Below, piece after piece: positions 6,903-14,586 of a stretch of 14,761 nucleotides of DNA. The notes under the pieces are model-generated. The model made no database searches, was not told the origin of the DNA, and worked only from the letters and a program-made list of their open reading frames with translations. The position numbers and the translations under genes were made by a program. The first letter of the stretch is position 1, and the number at the start of each line of letters is the position of its first letter. Origin of the DNA: an uncultured Actinomycetes bacterium (GTDB lineage Bacteria > Actinomycetota > Actinomycetes > Nanopelagicales > Nanopelagicaceae); NCBI GenBank assembly GCA_903928395.1, contig CAIYQS010000261.1:1-14761 (forward strand), in the 5' to 3' direction.

Positions 6903-6915
6903 GTTCATTATGAAC
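6903..6915. promoter_or_regulatory. 13-bp palindrome in the mshB-tetR divergent region, candidate TetR operator
   Basis: GTTCATTATGAAC is a perfect inverted repeat around a central T. It covers the probable mshB -10 (CATAAT, minus strand, 6912-6907) and lies upstream of the probable tetR -10 (TAACAT, 6923-6928). The whole divergent region is 35 bp. TetR-family proteins usually bind such palindromes next to their own gene, so this is a plausible operator for the adjacent regulator; binding is inferred. Confidence 0.45.
6907..6912 (-). promoter_or_regulatory. mshB -10 element, leaderless
   Basis: CATAAT on the minus strand ends 6 nt before the mshB ATG, so transcription would begin at the start codon. 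The -35 region is weak. It lies within the 13-bp palindrome. Confidence 0.45.
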
Positions 6916-6922
6916 GATGAGA

Positions 6923-6928
6923 TAACAT
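6923..6928 (+). promoter_or_regulatory. tetR -10 element, leaderless
   Basis: TAACAT (TANNNT form) ends 7 nt before the tetR ATG at 6936, and no ribosome site is present between them, as expected for a leaderless mRNA. Confidence 0.4.
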
Positions 6929-6935
6929 CCCGCTA

Positions 6936-7550
6936 ATGAACGAAGAGAAGTTACGGCTGCCGCGCGATGAACGTCGCGCTACCCTGCTTGCCGCAGCCCT
7001 AGAAGTCTTTACCGCCGCGGGCTACCACGCCGCCGCCATGGACGAAATTGCGGATCAAGCCAACGTCAGCAAACCCGTCTTGTATCAACACTTCCCATCC
7101 AAGCTGGATCTCTACTTGGCGGTCTTAGATATTCATTGTGAATACTTGGTCAACGATATTCGGGCCGCGGTTGCATCCTCGCAAGACAATGCTGAACGAG
7201 TTCTTGCAACAGTCAACGCTTACTTTGATTATATAAATCGCGAGGGAGAAGCTTTCCGATTGCTATTTGAGAGCGATATGTCAGTTGAACCGCAGGTGCG
7301 CGAACGACTGAGCAAGATGACTTACGACTGTGCGATGGCGTTTAGTGAAGCAATCACTACTGAAACCGGTATCTCGCAAGAGTCAGCAATGATGCTCGCC
7401 ATCGGGCTGATTGGTACCGCGCAAACGACAGCCCGGCACTGGCTTGCTCGGAGCGAGAGCATTGATCGAGATTTGGCGGTCAGCCTGGTTTCCAGTTTGC
7501 AATGGCGCGGAATTTCAGGTTTCCGCAAAATCAGCAAGCCACTAAACTGA
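6936..7550 (+). CDS. TetR-family transcriptional regulator, Rv3208-like
   Basis: This 204-residue regulator has an N-terminal helix-turn-helix domain (about residues 8-60): LPRDERRATLLAAALEVF, then GYHAAAMDEIADQANVSKP with the recognition helix at VSKPVLYQHFPSK. The remainder is the helical ligand-binding and dimerisation domain. The N-terminal sequence and the following DUF3107 gene match the mycobacterial pair Rv3208-Rv3208A, so this is a conserved actinobacterial locus rather than a recent acquisition. In Mycobacterium the pair is not next to mshB as far as I recall, so control of mshB here would be a local feature. The effector is unknown. A perfect 13-bp palindrome in the 35-bp divergent region is its likely operator. 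Confidence 0.88.
   Translation: MNEEKLRLPRDERRATLLAAALEVFTAAGYHAAAMDEIADQANVSKPVLYQHFPSKLDLYLAVLDIHCEYLVNDIRAAVASSQDNAERVLATVNAYFDYINREGEAFRLLFESDMSVEPQVRERLSKMTYDCAMAFSEAITTETGISQESAMMLAIGLIGTAQTTARHWLARSESIDRDLAVSLVSSLQWRGISGFRKISKPLN
7543..7548 (+). promoter_or_regulatory. Possible internal -10 element for the DUF3107 gene
   Basis: TAAACT overlaps the tetR stop codon and ends exactly 6 nt before the DUF3107 ATG. It fits the leaderless pattern seen at htrA, mrp and mshB, and no ribosome site is visible for this gene. Confidence 0.35.
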
Positions 7551-7554
7551 AACT

Positions 7555-7806
7555 ATGGCTAAAAAAGAGAACGGCAATAAGACTTCAGTACGCATTGGAA
7601 TTAGCGAAACCTCGCAAGAGTTACATTTTGAAACTAACTTAGAGACTGCAAAAGTCATCTCCCTAGCCAACGATGCAATCACGGGCAACAAAACCCTAGA
7701 ACTCACCGATATCAAAGAGCGAACCATCCTTGTCCCTGCGGGAAAGATTTCATATATCGAAATCGGCGATACGACGGATCAAAAAGTCGGATTTACCGCT
7801 TTATAA
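7555..7806 (+). CDS. DUF3107 family protein (TB9.4/Rv3208A-like), function unknown
   Basis: This is a small protein of 83 aa. From residue 12 it follows the DUF3107 pattern: VRIGISETSQELHFE at the start, an acidic/hydrophobic middle, then ISYIEIG and a KVGFTAL terminus like the VGFG end of TB9.4. No transmembrane segment, cysteines or catalytic motif is visible. The first ten residues (MAKKENGNKT) are a polar extension compared with the mycobacterial protein, so the functional core begins near residue 11. It starts 4 nt after the tetR stop. TAAACT ends 6 nt before its ATG and could give an additional leaderless transcript. Its 3' end overlaps the convergent PHP gene by 14 bp. The family has no established function; the constant pairing with a TetR gene suggests a shared role. 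Confidence 0.88.
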   Translation: MAKKENGNKTSVRIGISETSQELHFETNLETAKVISLANDAITGNKTLELTDIKERTILVPAGKISYIEIGDTTDQKVGFTAL

Positions 7807-8638
7807 CTCGGCGCTCATTGGCTCTTGCCTCTAACTTTTCAAATTCCGTTGGAGCTGTATGGAATTCCGCCAACTGATTGAGTTTTCCGTTGCCGTGATA
7901 ATCACTTGACCCAGTTTTTGCGAGATCAAATTGATCTGCGATATCGCTGAGCAGCACACGATTTTCGATCGTATGATCGCGATGAAAGACTTCGATCCCA
8001 TCCAAACCAGCCTGCACGTAACTCTGAAAACTCTCTTCCGAGACGACCCTCCCCCGCAAAGAGGACATCGCATGGGCTATTACCGCTACCCCGCCGGCCT
8101 GTTTTATCAGACCTATAGCTACTTCTGGGGTCGGTGAATAGTGGGAAACATAAAAGGGTGAGTCGTTATGCAACACTTCAGCAAAGACCTGTTCGCGAGA
8201 TTTCATATACCCTTTCGCTACAAGTGCATCTGCTAAATGCGGTCGTCCCAACGTTGCACCTTCAGAGAGTTGCGCTTCAACGTCTGCAATAGTCACTTCG
8301 TAATGTGCCGCATTGAGTCTTGCAATTATTTTATGCATCCGACCAATTCGGTTATCACGAGTTTGCGCCATCATTGTCATCAGCGCTTCGTTTTCGGGGT
8401 CGAAGAGCAACCCAAGCATGTGGACACTTATGCCATCTGTTGTTTGACAGGAAATCTCTGATCCCAATACCAGCGACAATCCCGGACGAAGATAATCTCT
8501 GGCCTCCTGCCAGCCCGCTACGGTGTCATGGTCGGTGAGCGCCAGGGTCGTTAGTCCATTGGCCATAGCTTTATTCAGGAGGTCTGACGGCGAGTCAGTG
8601 CCATCACTAAAATTTGAGTGCGTATGCAGATCAATCAC
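7793..8638 (-). CDS. PHP-domain metal-dependent phosphoesterase (TrpH/RNase AM-like)
   Basis: This 281-residue hydrolase of the polymerase-and-histidinol-phosphatase family has metal ligands in the usual order: IDLHTHSNFSDGT (H5, H7, D12), LALTDHDT (H37, D38), GSEIS (E61), H73, AVIAHAM, a later H in VFHRDH, and the GSSDYHG motif near the C-terminus. This is the stand-alone form of about 280 aa, related to E. coli YciV, which acts on nucleoside 3',5'-bisphosphates and trims RNA 5' ends. That exact substrate is an inference. The start is GTG at 8638; its first 8 bases overlap the end of the EamA gene, so translation is probably coupled. It is the last gene of the htrA-to-PHP group and converges on the DUF3107 gene with a 14-bp overlap. 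Confidence 0.88.
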   Translation of the reverse strand: MIDLHTHSNFSDGTDSPSDLLNKAMANGLTTLALTDHDTVAGWQEARDYLRPGLSLVLGSEISCQTTDGISVHMLGLLFDPENEALMTMMAQTRDNRIGRMHKIIARLNAAHYEVTIADVEAQLSEGATLGRPHLADALVAKGYMKSREQVFAEVLHNDSPFYVSHYSPTPEVAIGLIKQAGGVAVIAHAMSSLRGRVVSEESFQSYVQAGLDGIEVFHRDHTIENRVLLSDIADQFDLAKTGSSDYHGNGKLNQLAEFHTAPTEFEKLEARANERRVIKR

Positions 8639-9530
8639 GAGAAACCTTATTTCTTAAGACGAAGATTGAACATCCTATTAGGAGTCCGAGAATCCCAGGA
8701 ATAGTTCCAGCGGATGGTCGTTGATGTAACCAGAACCAAGCAATGATCGCCGCGATAGGAACCTCAAAGAAGACGATCAGTGAAACAACGACCGGTGATA
8801 CCCGCTTTAGCGACATGTTGAAAAGAGTATGCCCGAGAAATTGTGCGCCAAATATCAATCCCGCCAGGTAGAGCCATTGGATTGCTGGAAAATGAAAAAT
8901 CGGAGAAGCGGTCAACACACTAGCTAAGAGAGTGGTCAAGGCGCACGAAGCAAAACAGACCGTTGTATACGTGGATGTTGAGAGAGATTTCTGGATGCTA
9001 GAACCAATAATCATGTAAGCCGCCGCCAAAGCTCCGCAAAGAATTCCAAAAAGGTCCCCCACGAAAGCTCGAGTTGATACCGTGAAATCAATCCCGGTGA
9101 TCAAAAACAGTGAGGCAAATGCGAGGAACATTCCCCCCAGCGACTGCGAAGAAATATGTGCACCGCGAAATTTCATGTACAACGCCGCAAATATTGGCTG
9201 AAATGCCGCCAAAGCTGTTCCCGCTGCGACTGTAGTGAAGCGCATGGCGGCAAAAAATGTTAAAAAGTGTGCCGCCAGAAAAACTCCAGCCACGGCCGAA
9301 ATACCGATTAAACGCCGATTACTCCGATCTCGAAGTTCACCCGTCCGCAATGCAAAAGGAGCCATGATGAGCGCTCCCCCCAGATTCCGCCAAAAAATGA
9401 GGGTCGGAATCGGCATCGTACTTTTTGCAATGAGAGGTCCGGAGGAGCCAACTCCGAGGATTCCGGCTAACAGGAATGAAATATCCCGTCCCTTAGGGAG
9501 GGCGGTATGTTCGTGACTATTAATGTTCAC
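8631..9530 (-). CDS. EamA/DMT-family membrane transporter, substrate unknown
   Basis: The 299-residue protein has about ten hydrophobic segments arranged as two repeats of five, which is the EamA (drug/metabolite transporter) layout. The first repeat starts near residue 17 (ISFLLAGILGVGSSGPLIAKS) with WRNLGGAL after it. The second starts near residue 157 (GDLFGILCGALAAAYMIIG) and ends with PVVVSLIVFFEVPIAAIIAW, a typical EamA loop. Such proteins export or import amino acids, nucleobases or other small metabolites through the inner membrane; the sequence does not tell which. Its ATG overlaps the Nramp stop by 4 bp and its stop overlaps the PHP start, so all three are co-translated. A role with the metal transporter or the PHP enzyme cannot be deduced. 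Confidence 0.87.
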   Translation of the reverse strand: MNINSHEHTALPKGRDISFLLAGILGVGSSGPLIAKSTMPIPTLIFWRNLGGALIMAPFALRTGELRDRSNRRLIGISAVAGVFLAAHFLTFFAAMRFTTVAAGTALAAFQPIFAALYMKFRGAHISSQSLGGMFLAFASLFLITGIDFTVSTRAFVGDLFGILCGALAAAYMIIGSSIQKSLSTSTYTTVCFASCALTTLLASVLTASPIFHFPAIQWLYLAGLIFGAQFLGHTLFNMSLKRVSPVVVSLIVFFEVPIAAIIAWFWLHQRPSAGTIPGILGLLIGCSIFVLRNKVSRD

Positions 9531-10777
9531 AGGTTAAAGATGAACCAAAATTGCGCCGCAACACATATAGCTACTATCGTAATAATTACCCCGTAGAGCG
9601 AGAGCGCGCGGGTTCCTGCAACAAATTCACCCATCAATTTCTTATCACGGGCAATTCCAAACATGTATGCCAAGAGCGGTAACAACAGAATCGCATTGAG
9701 GATCTGAGAGGAGATCAATATCCAGATCAGCGAAACTCCCGGGATCATAATCAATCCTCCGGCGACCACCGTGATTGCAGCGAAAGTCAGATAGAAAAGT
9801 GGCGCTTCCTCAAACTTGTCATCCAGCGCAGCGGGAGAACCAGTCAAATCACTCACTGAGTACGCGGTCGATAGCGGCAAAATGGATGCCGCAAGTAGCG
9901 CCGCGCCAATAATTCCAATTGCAAAAATATCTTTTGCAAGGGTTCCTGCCAAAGGTTGAAGGGCTCTAGCAGCCTGGGAGGCATCGGTGATGTTGGTGAT
10001 GTGCTCGTGGTTAAGTGTTGCTGCGCAGGTGACGATGACAAAGAATCCGATAATGCCCGTAAGCAACGAACCAACCCAAACATCTGCTCGAAGTAATTTT
10101 AGATCTGCCCGGGTCAACCGCTTATCAACAGCGTATGACTGAATAAAAGCTAGTCCCCAAGGAGCAAGCGTTGTTCCCAAAGTAGCGGTTGCAATATTGA
10201 TTGCGCCTCGATTAAAAGGCATTGAAGGAACAACCATGCCACGAAACGCCGATCCCCAATGTGGATGCGACATAAATCCAGCGATCGCATAGGAAATAAA
10301 TACGGCGGACAAGACAAAGAAAACACGCTCTGCTTTCTTAAATGTTCCACGGAGCACGAGAGCAGAAATTAAAATTCCAGTAATTGGAACGGTGATGAAG
10401 CGCGAAATTCCAAATAGCTGACCAGCGGCTGCAACTCCCGCGAACTCTGCGGTCATGGTGCCAAGGTTCGCCAGGATAAGTGCGGTAGCGCTAAAGCTTC
10501 CTGCCCGAGCTCCGTATTTTTGTCGCACTAATCCGATCAAACCTTGACGAGTGACGACTCCAATTCGAGCACCTAGATCTTGAAAGACAACCAGCGCAAA
10601 TGTGGAAACAACCAGAACCCAGAGCATTCGATAACCAAATTGCGCACCGAGTTGCGAATAAGTGGTGATGCCAGCGGGATCGTCATCTGAAAGACCAGCA
10701 ATAACCCCCGGTCCCATCACTGCTAGAAATGCTGCGATGCGAAGTTTGCGTCCACTTGGAATAGTTACATGAGTCAT
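9527..10777 (-). CDS. Nramp-related divalent cation transporter with altered metal site, possibly Mg2+
   Basis: The 416-residue membrane protein has about eleven hydrophobic segments and an Nramp (LeuT-fold) start: GPGVIAGLSDDDPAGITTY. Canonical Nramp carriers have DPGN in helix 1 and M-P-H-N in helix 6. Here they read DPAG (33-36) and APWG (205-208), so the metal-binding Asp is kept but Asn becomes Gly and the selective Met becomes Ala. In characterised Nramps the Met discriminates against Ca2+ and Mg2+. Its loss, together with a co-translated MgtE_N/CBS protein directly upstream (4-bp ATGA overlap), suggests Mg2+ or another hard cation rather than Mn2+/Fe2+. I therefore do not call it mntH. 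The next gene, EamA, overlaps it by 4 bp. Substrate and coupling ion are inference. Confidence 0.82.
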   Translation of the reverse strand: MTHVTIPSGRKLRIAAFLAVMGPGVIAGLSDDDPAGITTYSQLGAQFGYRMLWVLVVSTFALVVFQDLGARIGVVTRQGLIGLVRQKYGARAGSFSATALILANLGTMTAEFAGVAAAGQLFGISRFITVPITGILISALVLRGTFKKAERVFFVLSAVFISYAIAGFMSHPHWGSAFRGMVVPSMPFNRGAINIATATLGTTLAPWGLAFIQSYAVDKRLTRADLKLLRADVWVGSLLTGIIGFFVIVTCAATLNHEHITNITDASQAARALQPLAGTLAKDIFAIGIIGAALLAASILPLSTAYSVSDLTGSPAALDDKFEEAPLFYLTFAAITVVAGGLIMIPGVSLIWILISSQILNAILLLPLLAYMFGIARDKKLMGEFVAGTRALSLYGVIITIVAICVAAQFWFIFNL

Positions 10778-12108
10778 GAACGGGCGGTGCCGCCCTGTGA
10801 AAACAACCCGCGATTCTTTGACAAGGCGTCAACCAGATCATCGGCCAGAATTCGACCAATTGGCTTGTTCTTCTCGTCAATAACAATGATGGAAGAACCA
10901 CGGTTATTTGAAAATTCTTCAATGACCTCAGCTATCGGAGTTTCGCTCGTAACAGCCGTTGGATACGGCTTAGCTATCAAATCAGCTACCAAACTGGCGG
11001 GATCTGCCGCGATAAGTTCTACGGTCTGGATGTGATCGAGTAATTTTCCTTTGCCGTCAACAACGACAACACCGTCAGAACTCTCACGCTCCCGATTTTC
11101 AACTAATAATGCCAGGGCAGCAGCGACCGTGTCGCTACCCTTCACTATCAAAATGTGAGTCGTCATGATTCCACCAGCCAGGGCTTCATCAAAAGAAACC
11201 AAGTGACGCAATTGTTTTGCGGTTGTGGTTTCCATTGCACTCAAAATACTTTCACGGTGTTCATCTTCTAGATCACGCAGCACTTCTGCCGACTCATCGG
11301 GTTCCATTCGCGACAAAAGTTCGGCAGAACGTTCAGAAGACAATCCGCGCAATAGACCTTCGAGCTCGTCATCTTCCATTTCCTCCAGCGCATCGGCTGC
11401 GAGCTCTGGATCAAGCATTTCTATAAGTGCACCTTGTTCGCGACCAGCCAGATCTTCGATCAAGTCAGCAAGGTCTGCTGGTCGGAGTTGGCTAAGTGCG
11501 GAGCGAGTTCCTGATGTGCGAACCACTCCTGTCGAATCAGTAAGTGAGGCAACTGAAGCCCAGTCGATGACGTGATCTGGAGTCGGCCTGCGGGAGAGCG
11601 AACCAGGAAAAAGTCGACGTAAAAAAGATACAAACGAGATATCTACTCCGACAACACGAATCTCTTTGTTGAATGGGGCTAAATAAAGATCTGACGTCCG
11701 AACCACACGAAGCCCATCAACGTCAACGATCTGATGGTCGAGCACATCAGCATCAAGCAGCGATTCTCCTGGCCGACGAGAGAAAGGTTCTAGATTAATT
11801 TTGGTGGAGGACAGAGTTATTGAACTTGGGGTCAGCTTCGAAATCCGAGCACCGTTAATAAATGATTTACGATTAGCAACTTTTACAATCAATCCAGAGA
11901 CCGGAGGATAAGTCTCATGACCGTGCCTGACCACGACATCTACCAGGCGACCAATTTCTCGCCCTTCGGGATCAACAACTGGCCGACCAATTAAGCCGGC
12001 CAATGAGACAAGAGAATCGCGAACACTTTTTCGAGTGATCAGAAGATCGCTACGTCCGACCAGCCGCTTTGCAACGGTGTTGATTGGGGAGACTGAGGGA
12101 CGTTTCAC
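10774..12108 (-). CDS. Soluble PRC-barrel/MgtE_N/CBS protein, probable Mg2+-sensing partner of the Nramp-related transporter
   Basis: The 444-residue protein lacks membrane segments. It has a PRC-barrel-like beta domain at about 36-110 (GRPVVDPEGREIGRLVDVVV) and a second related segment at about 118-165. An MgtE N-terminal helical domain follows at about 208-305, rich in acidic repeats (LRPADLADLIEDL, DALEEMEDDELEGLL, LSRMEPDESAEVLRDL). Two CBS domains lie at about 308-367 and 370-430. In MgtE magnesium channels the N domain and CBS pair form the cytosolic Mg2+ sensor that closes the pore; here the pore is missing. The domain order matches mycobacterial Rv1232c, also near mrp. The start is GTG 12108; TAGACT lies 6 nt before it. 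The protein is co-translated with the downstream Nramp-related gene, so it likely gates or regulates it. Confidence 0.87.
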   Translation of the reverse strand: MKRPSVSPINTVAKRLVGRSDLLITRKSVRDSLVSLAGLIGRPVVDPEGREIGRLVDVVVRHGHETYPPVSGLIVKVANRKSFINGARISKLTPSSITLSSTKINLEPFSRRPGESLLDADVLDHQIVDVDGLRVVRTSDLYLAPFNKEIRVVGVDISFVSFLRRLFPGSLSRRPTPDHVIDWASVASLTDSTGVVRTSGTRSALSQLRPADLADLIEDLAGREQGALIEMLDPELAADALEEMEDDELEGLLRGLSSERSAELLSRMEPDESAEVLRDLEDEHRESILSAMETTTAKQLRHLVSFDEALAGGIMTTHILIVKGSDTVAAALALLVENRERESSDGVVVVDGKGKLLDHIQTVELIAADPASLVADLIAKPYPTAVTSETPIAEVIEEFSNNRGSSIIVIDEKNKPIGRILADDLVDALSKNRGLFSQGGTARS

Positions 12109-12114
12109 TCCCCA

Positions 12115-12120
12115 AGTCTA
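12115..12120 (-). promoter_or_regulatory. Possible -10 element for the PRC/MgtE_N/CBS gene
   Basis: TAGACT on the minus strand ends 6 nt before GTG 12108, in the 35-bp gap after mrp. A GGGGA directly abuts the GTG, too close to serve as a normal ribosome site, so a leaderless start is the better reading. Confidence 0.35.
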
Positions 12121-12143
12121 CGGGCTAGGTCCAACGGTTCGGA

Positions 12144-13271
12144 TTAAGTGTGAAGCGAGAGCGGAACTCCAACTAAAGATTGTGGTCGAACGATGAGCGA
12201 GGCTAAGAGTTCATCAAAAATTTTCTGTAAACGGCTATTACTGTCGCTGAGATATGCGGGTTTGCCGTTATCCCCGCCATCGCGGAGTGCAATATCAAAT
12301 GGGATCTTGGCTAGCAGGGGTACTTCCGATCCAACCAGCGCGGAGAGTCGCCTAGCCGTTTCTATGCCTCCACCAAATCCAAAGAGTGCGATCGGTTCGC
12401 CACAGTTCGGACAAGGGCTTTCAGACATATTTTCAATAACTCCAACAATTCGCTGCTTCATTTGGAAGGCAATTCGTCCAGCGCGTTCGGCAACTTCAGC
12501 GGCGGCAACCTGAGGCGTAGTGACGACGAGTACTTCAGAGCGCGGAATCAGCTGTCCGAGCGAAATTGCGATATCTCCTGTGCCAGGTGGCAGATCAAGC
12601 AATAAGAGATCAAGTGCGCCCCAATAGGCGTCCGTCATCAATTGCTCAAGGACTCGATGCAGTAACGGACCACGGTATGCGATGGGGTCTTCACGATTGG
12701 GTTTAAACATTTCCATTGAAACGATTTTTACGCCGTGGTTTTCTACCGGAATGAAGGTCTGATCAATCGCAGTCGGGCGTTGATCCAAAATTCCCATTAG
12801 CCTTGGAATGGAATGGCCGTAGACATCTGCATCCAGAATCCCGACTTTCAAACCGCGAGCCGCTGCTGCCACCGCTAAATTTGCAGTCACTGAAGATTTT
12901 CCGACCCCACCTTTTCCGGAAGCGATTGCGATCACGCGCGTAAGGGAATCAACCTGTGCAAAGGGGTTAAATTTTTCACGTCCGCCGCGAAGCAATTTCT
13001 TGACTGCTTCCCGCTCTTCATCGTTCATCACTCCAAACGAGATCTTGACCGATGAAATGCCGGCAATCCTAGAGACTGCCTCCGTAATATCTACCTGCAA
13101 GCGATCGCGCATCGGACAGCCGCTGATCGTTAATTTGATCGAAAGCGTGGCAACTCCGTTTTCATATTCAACAGATTCAACCATACCCAAATCCGGAAGG
13201 GGGCGATGCAGTTCGGGATCTTGGACGCTTGCTAGCGCCTGGTGAATCTGATCAACAATCTCACGGGTCAT
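12144..13271 (-). CDS. mrp: Mrp/ApbC-type iron-sulfur cluster carrier ATPase
   Basis: The 375-residue cytosolic P-loop ATPase is thought to carry and deliver [4Fe-4S] clusters to target proteins. Residues 1-85 form an MIP18/DUF59 domain with the conserved cysteine in SGCPMRD (C52). The ATPase domain follows: Walker A SGKGGVGKSS at 118-127, LDADVYGHSIPRLMG, and the DLPPGTGD motif at 226-233. The cluster-binding CPNC motif is at 287-290, close before the FGFGGG segment. Length and domain order are normal for bacterial Mrp. The ATG at 13271 lies 46 nt after the htrA stop, with TAGAGT 6 nt before it and no ribosome site, so it may also be transcribed as a leaderless mRNA. In mycobacteria mrp lies in the same neighbourhood. 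WhiB and FdxC, encoded in this window, are possible cluster clients; that is inference. Confidence 0.95.
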   Translation of the reverse strand: MTREIVDQIHQALASVQDPELHRPLPDLGMVESVEYENGVATLSIKLTISGCPMRDRLQVDITEAVSRIAGISSVKISFGVMNDEEREAVKKLLRGGREKFNPFAQVDSLTRVIAIASGKGGVGKSSVTANLAVAAAARGLKVGILDADVYGHSIPRLMGILDQRPTAIDQTFIPVENHGVKIVSMEMFKPNREDPIAYRGPLLHRVLEQLMTDAYWGALDLLLLDLPPGTGDIAISLGQLIPRSEVLVVTTPQVAAAEVAERAGRIAFQMKQRIVGVIENMSESPCPNCGEPIALFGFGGGIETARRLSALVGSEVPLLAKIPFDIALRDGGDNGKPAYLSDSNSRLQKIFDELLASLIVRPQSLVGVPLSLHT

Positions 13272-13277
13272 AAGAGC

Positions 13278-13283
13278 ACTCTA
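13278..13283 (-). promoter_or_regulatory. Possible -10 element for mrp, leaderless
   Basis: TAGAGT on the minus strand ends exactly 6 nt before the mrp ATG. No Shine-Dalgarno sequence is present between them. The -35 region is not recognisable. Confidence 0.35.
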
Positions 13284-13317
13284 CGATAATTCTGGGAGCA
13301 ACTCAGAACTGGGAGTG

Positions 13318-14574
13318 TTATTTAGATGCCACGAGCGTGAGTTGTACCGTCTTGATTACAGAACCACGTTGGTACTTAATGGTCACCGTATCGCCGATAG
13401 CGTGCGAGCGAATCGCAACAATCAAGTCATCGGCTACCGCGATATCTTGACCATCTATGGCAAGAATGATGTCGCCTGGCTGCAACCCAGCTTTGGCTGC
13501 CGGGCCGCCTGCAAGAATTGCGCTAGGAAGATCAGCGATTCTTGCACCGGGGCCGGTGAAAGTTGAATCCAATGACATTCCGACAATTGGATAATGCGAA
13601 CGCCCAGTCTTAATCAATTGTTCGGCGGTTATTTTTGCTTGATTAATTGGAATTGCAAATCCTAAACCAATCGAACCTGGTTGACCCGAAATTGAATCGC
13701 CCAACGAAGCGATTGCAGAATTGACTCCAATCACTGCGCCTGTTGCATCTACTAGCGGACCACCGGAGTTTCCTGGATTAATTGCGGCGTCAGTTTGAAG
13801 TGCATCGATAAATGCATTCTCGCCAGAAGTATTATCCGATGAAGTAGTCACTGGGCGATTTTTGGCAGAAATAATTCCTGAAGTAACAGTTCCCTGCAAT
13901 CCAAGCGGTGAACCGATCGCAATAACAGGATCCCCAACTTGTACATTGTCGCTGTTGCCAAGGACAAGAGCAGGTGCGGCGGTTACATCAATCTTCAATA
14001 CCGCCAAGTCATACGAGGTGTCTCGACCAACTAGCGTCGCCGTGTATACCTTTTTATTTGCAAGTTTGACCGTGATTTTTGTTTTCGCAAGTACAGCTGC
14101 TTCAATGACGTGATTATTGGTCATGATGTAACCATTTGAGTCGATGAAGAAACCTGAACCCGTATCGCTGCCGCTAGGTGTCGTTGAATCAATTTCTACG
14201 ACGGATGGTGAGTCTTTTGCGGCAATTCCTGCAATTGAATCCGGAGCCCGATCAATAACTTTATCTGATGTAGTCAGGTGAGGGGAGTTATCAAATGCAA
14301 CTTTTCCTATCAGTCCACCTGCAACTCCTGCAATCAAAGCCATGGCAAGTGCCATGTACCAAGTAACGTGTATCGCGCGCTTAACAGGTGTGATTGCGGA
14401 ATAAGTGCTCAACGTTGATTGACCATCTGAAACCCACCAAGGAGTCTGCGTCGGTATTGGCGTTGGTGTCACAGGTGCGCTTGGCGCAACATGTTCAGTT
14501 GGAACTGAAGGAGCGTCAGGCACTTCAGGCGCTGCTTCTGGGGAATTATCGGGGGTTACTTCGTCTTCAGACAT
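13318..14574 (-). CDS. htrA: HtrA/DegP-like membrane-anchored serine protease with PDZ domain
   Basis: This 418-residue envelope protease/chaperone has four parts. A cytosolic Pro/Ala/acidic-rich N-terminus covers residues 1-65. A single membrane anchor spans about 70-93. The trypsin-like domain covers about 115-320 with the complete catalytic triad: H155 (TNNHVI), D189 (YDLAVL) and S270 (GNSGGPL). One C-terminal PDZ domain lies at about 328-415 (AGLQPGDIILAIDGQDI). The protease faces the cell exterior and degrades or refolds misfolded envelope proteins. This is the common actinobacterial HtrA layout, as in mycobacterial Rv1223. The ATG at 14574 is preceded at 6 nt by a perfect TATAAT, so the mRNA is probably leaderless and begins at the start codon. 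It lies 18 bp after the O-methyltransferase stop and 46 bp before mrp. Confidence 0.95.
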   Translation of the reverse strand: MSEDEVTPDNSPEAAPEVPDAPSVPTEHVAPSAPVTPTPIPTQTPWWVSDGQSTLSTYSAITPVKRAIHVTWYMALAMALIAGVAGGLIGKVAFDNSPHLTTSDKVIDRAPDSIAGIAAKDSPSVVEIDSTTPSGSDTGSGFFIDSNGYIMTNNHVIEAAVLAKTKITVKLANKKVYTATLVGRDTSYDLAVLKIDVTAAPALVLGNSDNVQVGDPVIAIGSPLGLQGTVTSGIISAKNRPVTTSSDNTSGENAFIDALQTDAAINPGNSGGPLVDATGAVIGVNSAIASLGDSISGQPGSIGLGFAIPINQAKITAEQLIKTGRSHYPIVGMSLDSTFTGPGARIADLPSAILAGGPAAKAGLQPGDIILAIDGQDIAVADDLIVAIRSHAIGDTVTIKYQRGSVIKTVQLTLVASK

Positions 14575-14580
14575 TGAAAC

Positions 14581-14586
14581 ATTATA
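14581..14586 (-). promoter_or_regulatory. htrA -10 element TATAAT, leaderless
   Basis: A consensus TATAAT on the minus strand ends 6 nt before the htrA ATG, so the transcript should begin with the start codon. It is the clearest leaderless promoter in the window, and it suggests htrA can be transcribed apart from the upstream methyltransferase. Confidence 0.6.

Noticed and set aside
9527..10777. Naming the Nramp-related gene mntH
   Set aside because: The metal-binding Asn and Met of manganese/iron Nramp carriers are replaced, so the substrate implied by that name is not supported.
13292..13315. Two CTGGGAG copies 17 bp apart in the htrA-mrp gap
   Set aside because: They are a short direct repeat, not an inverted one, with no T-run; likely chance.
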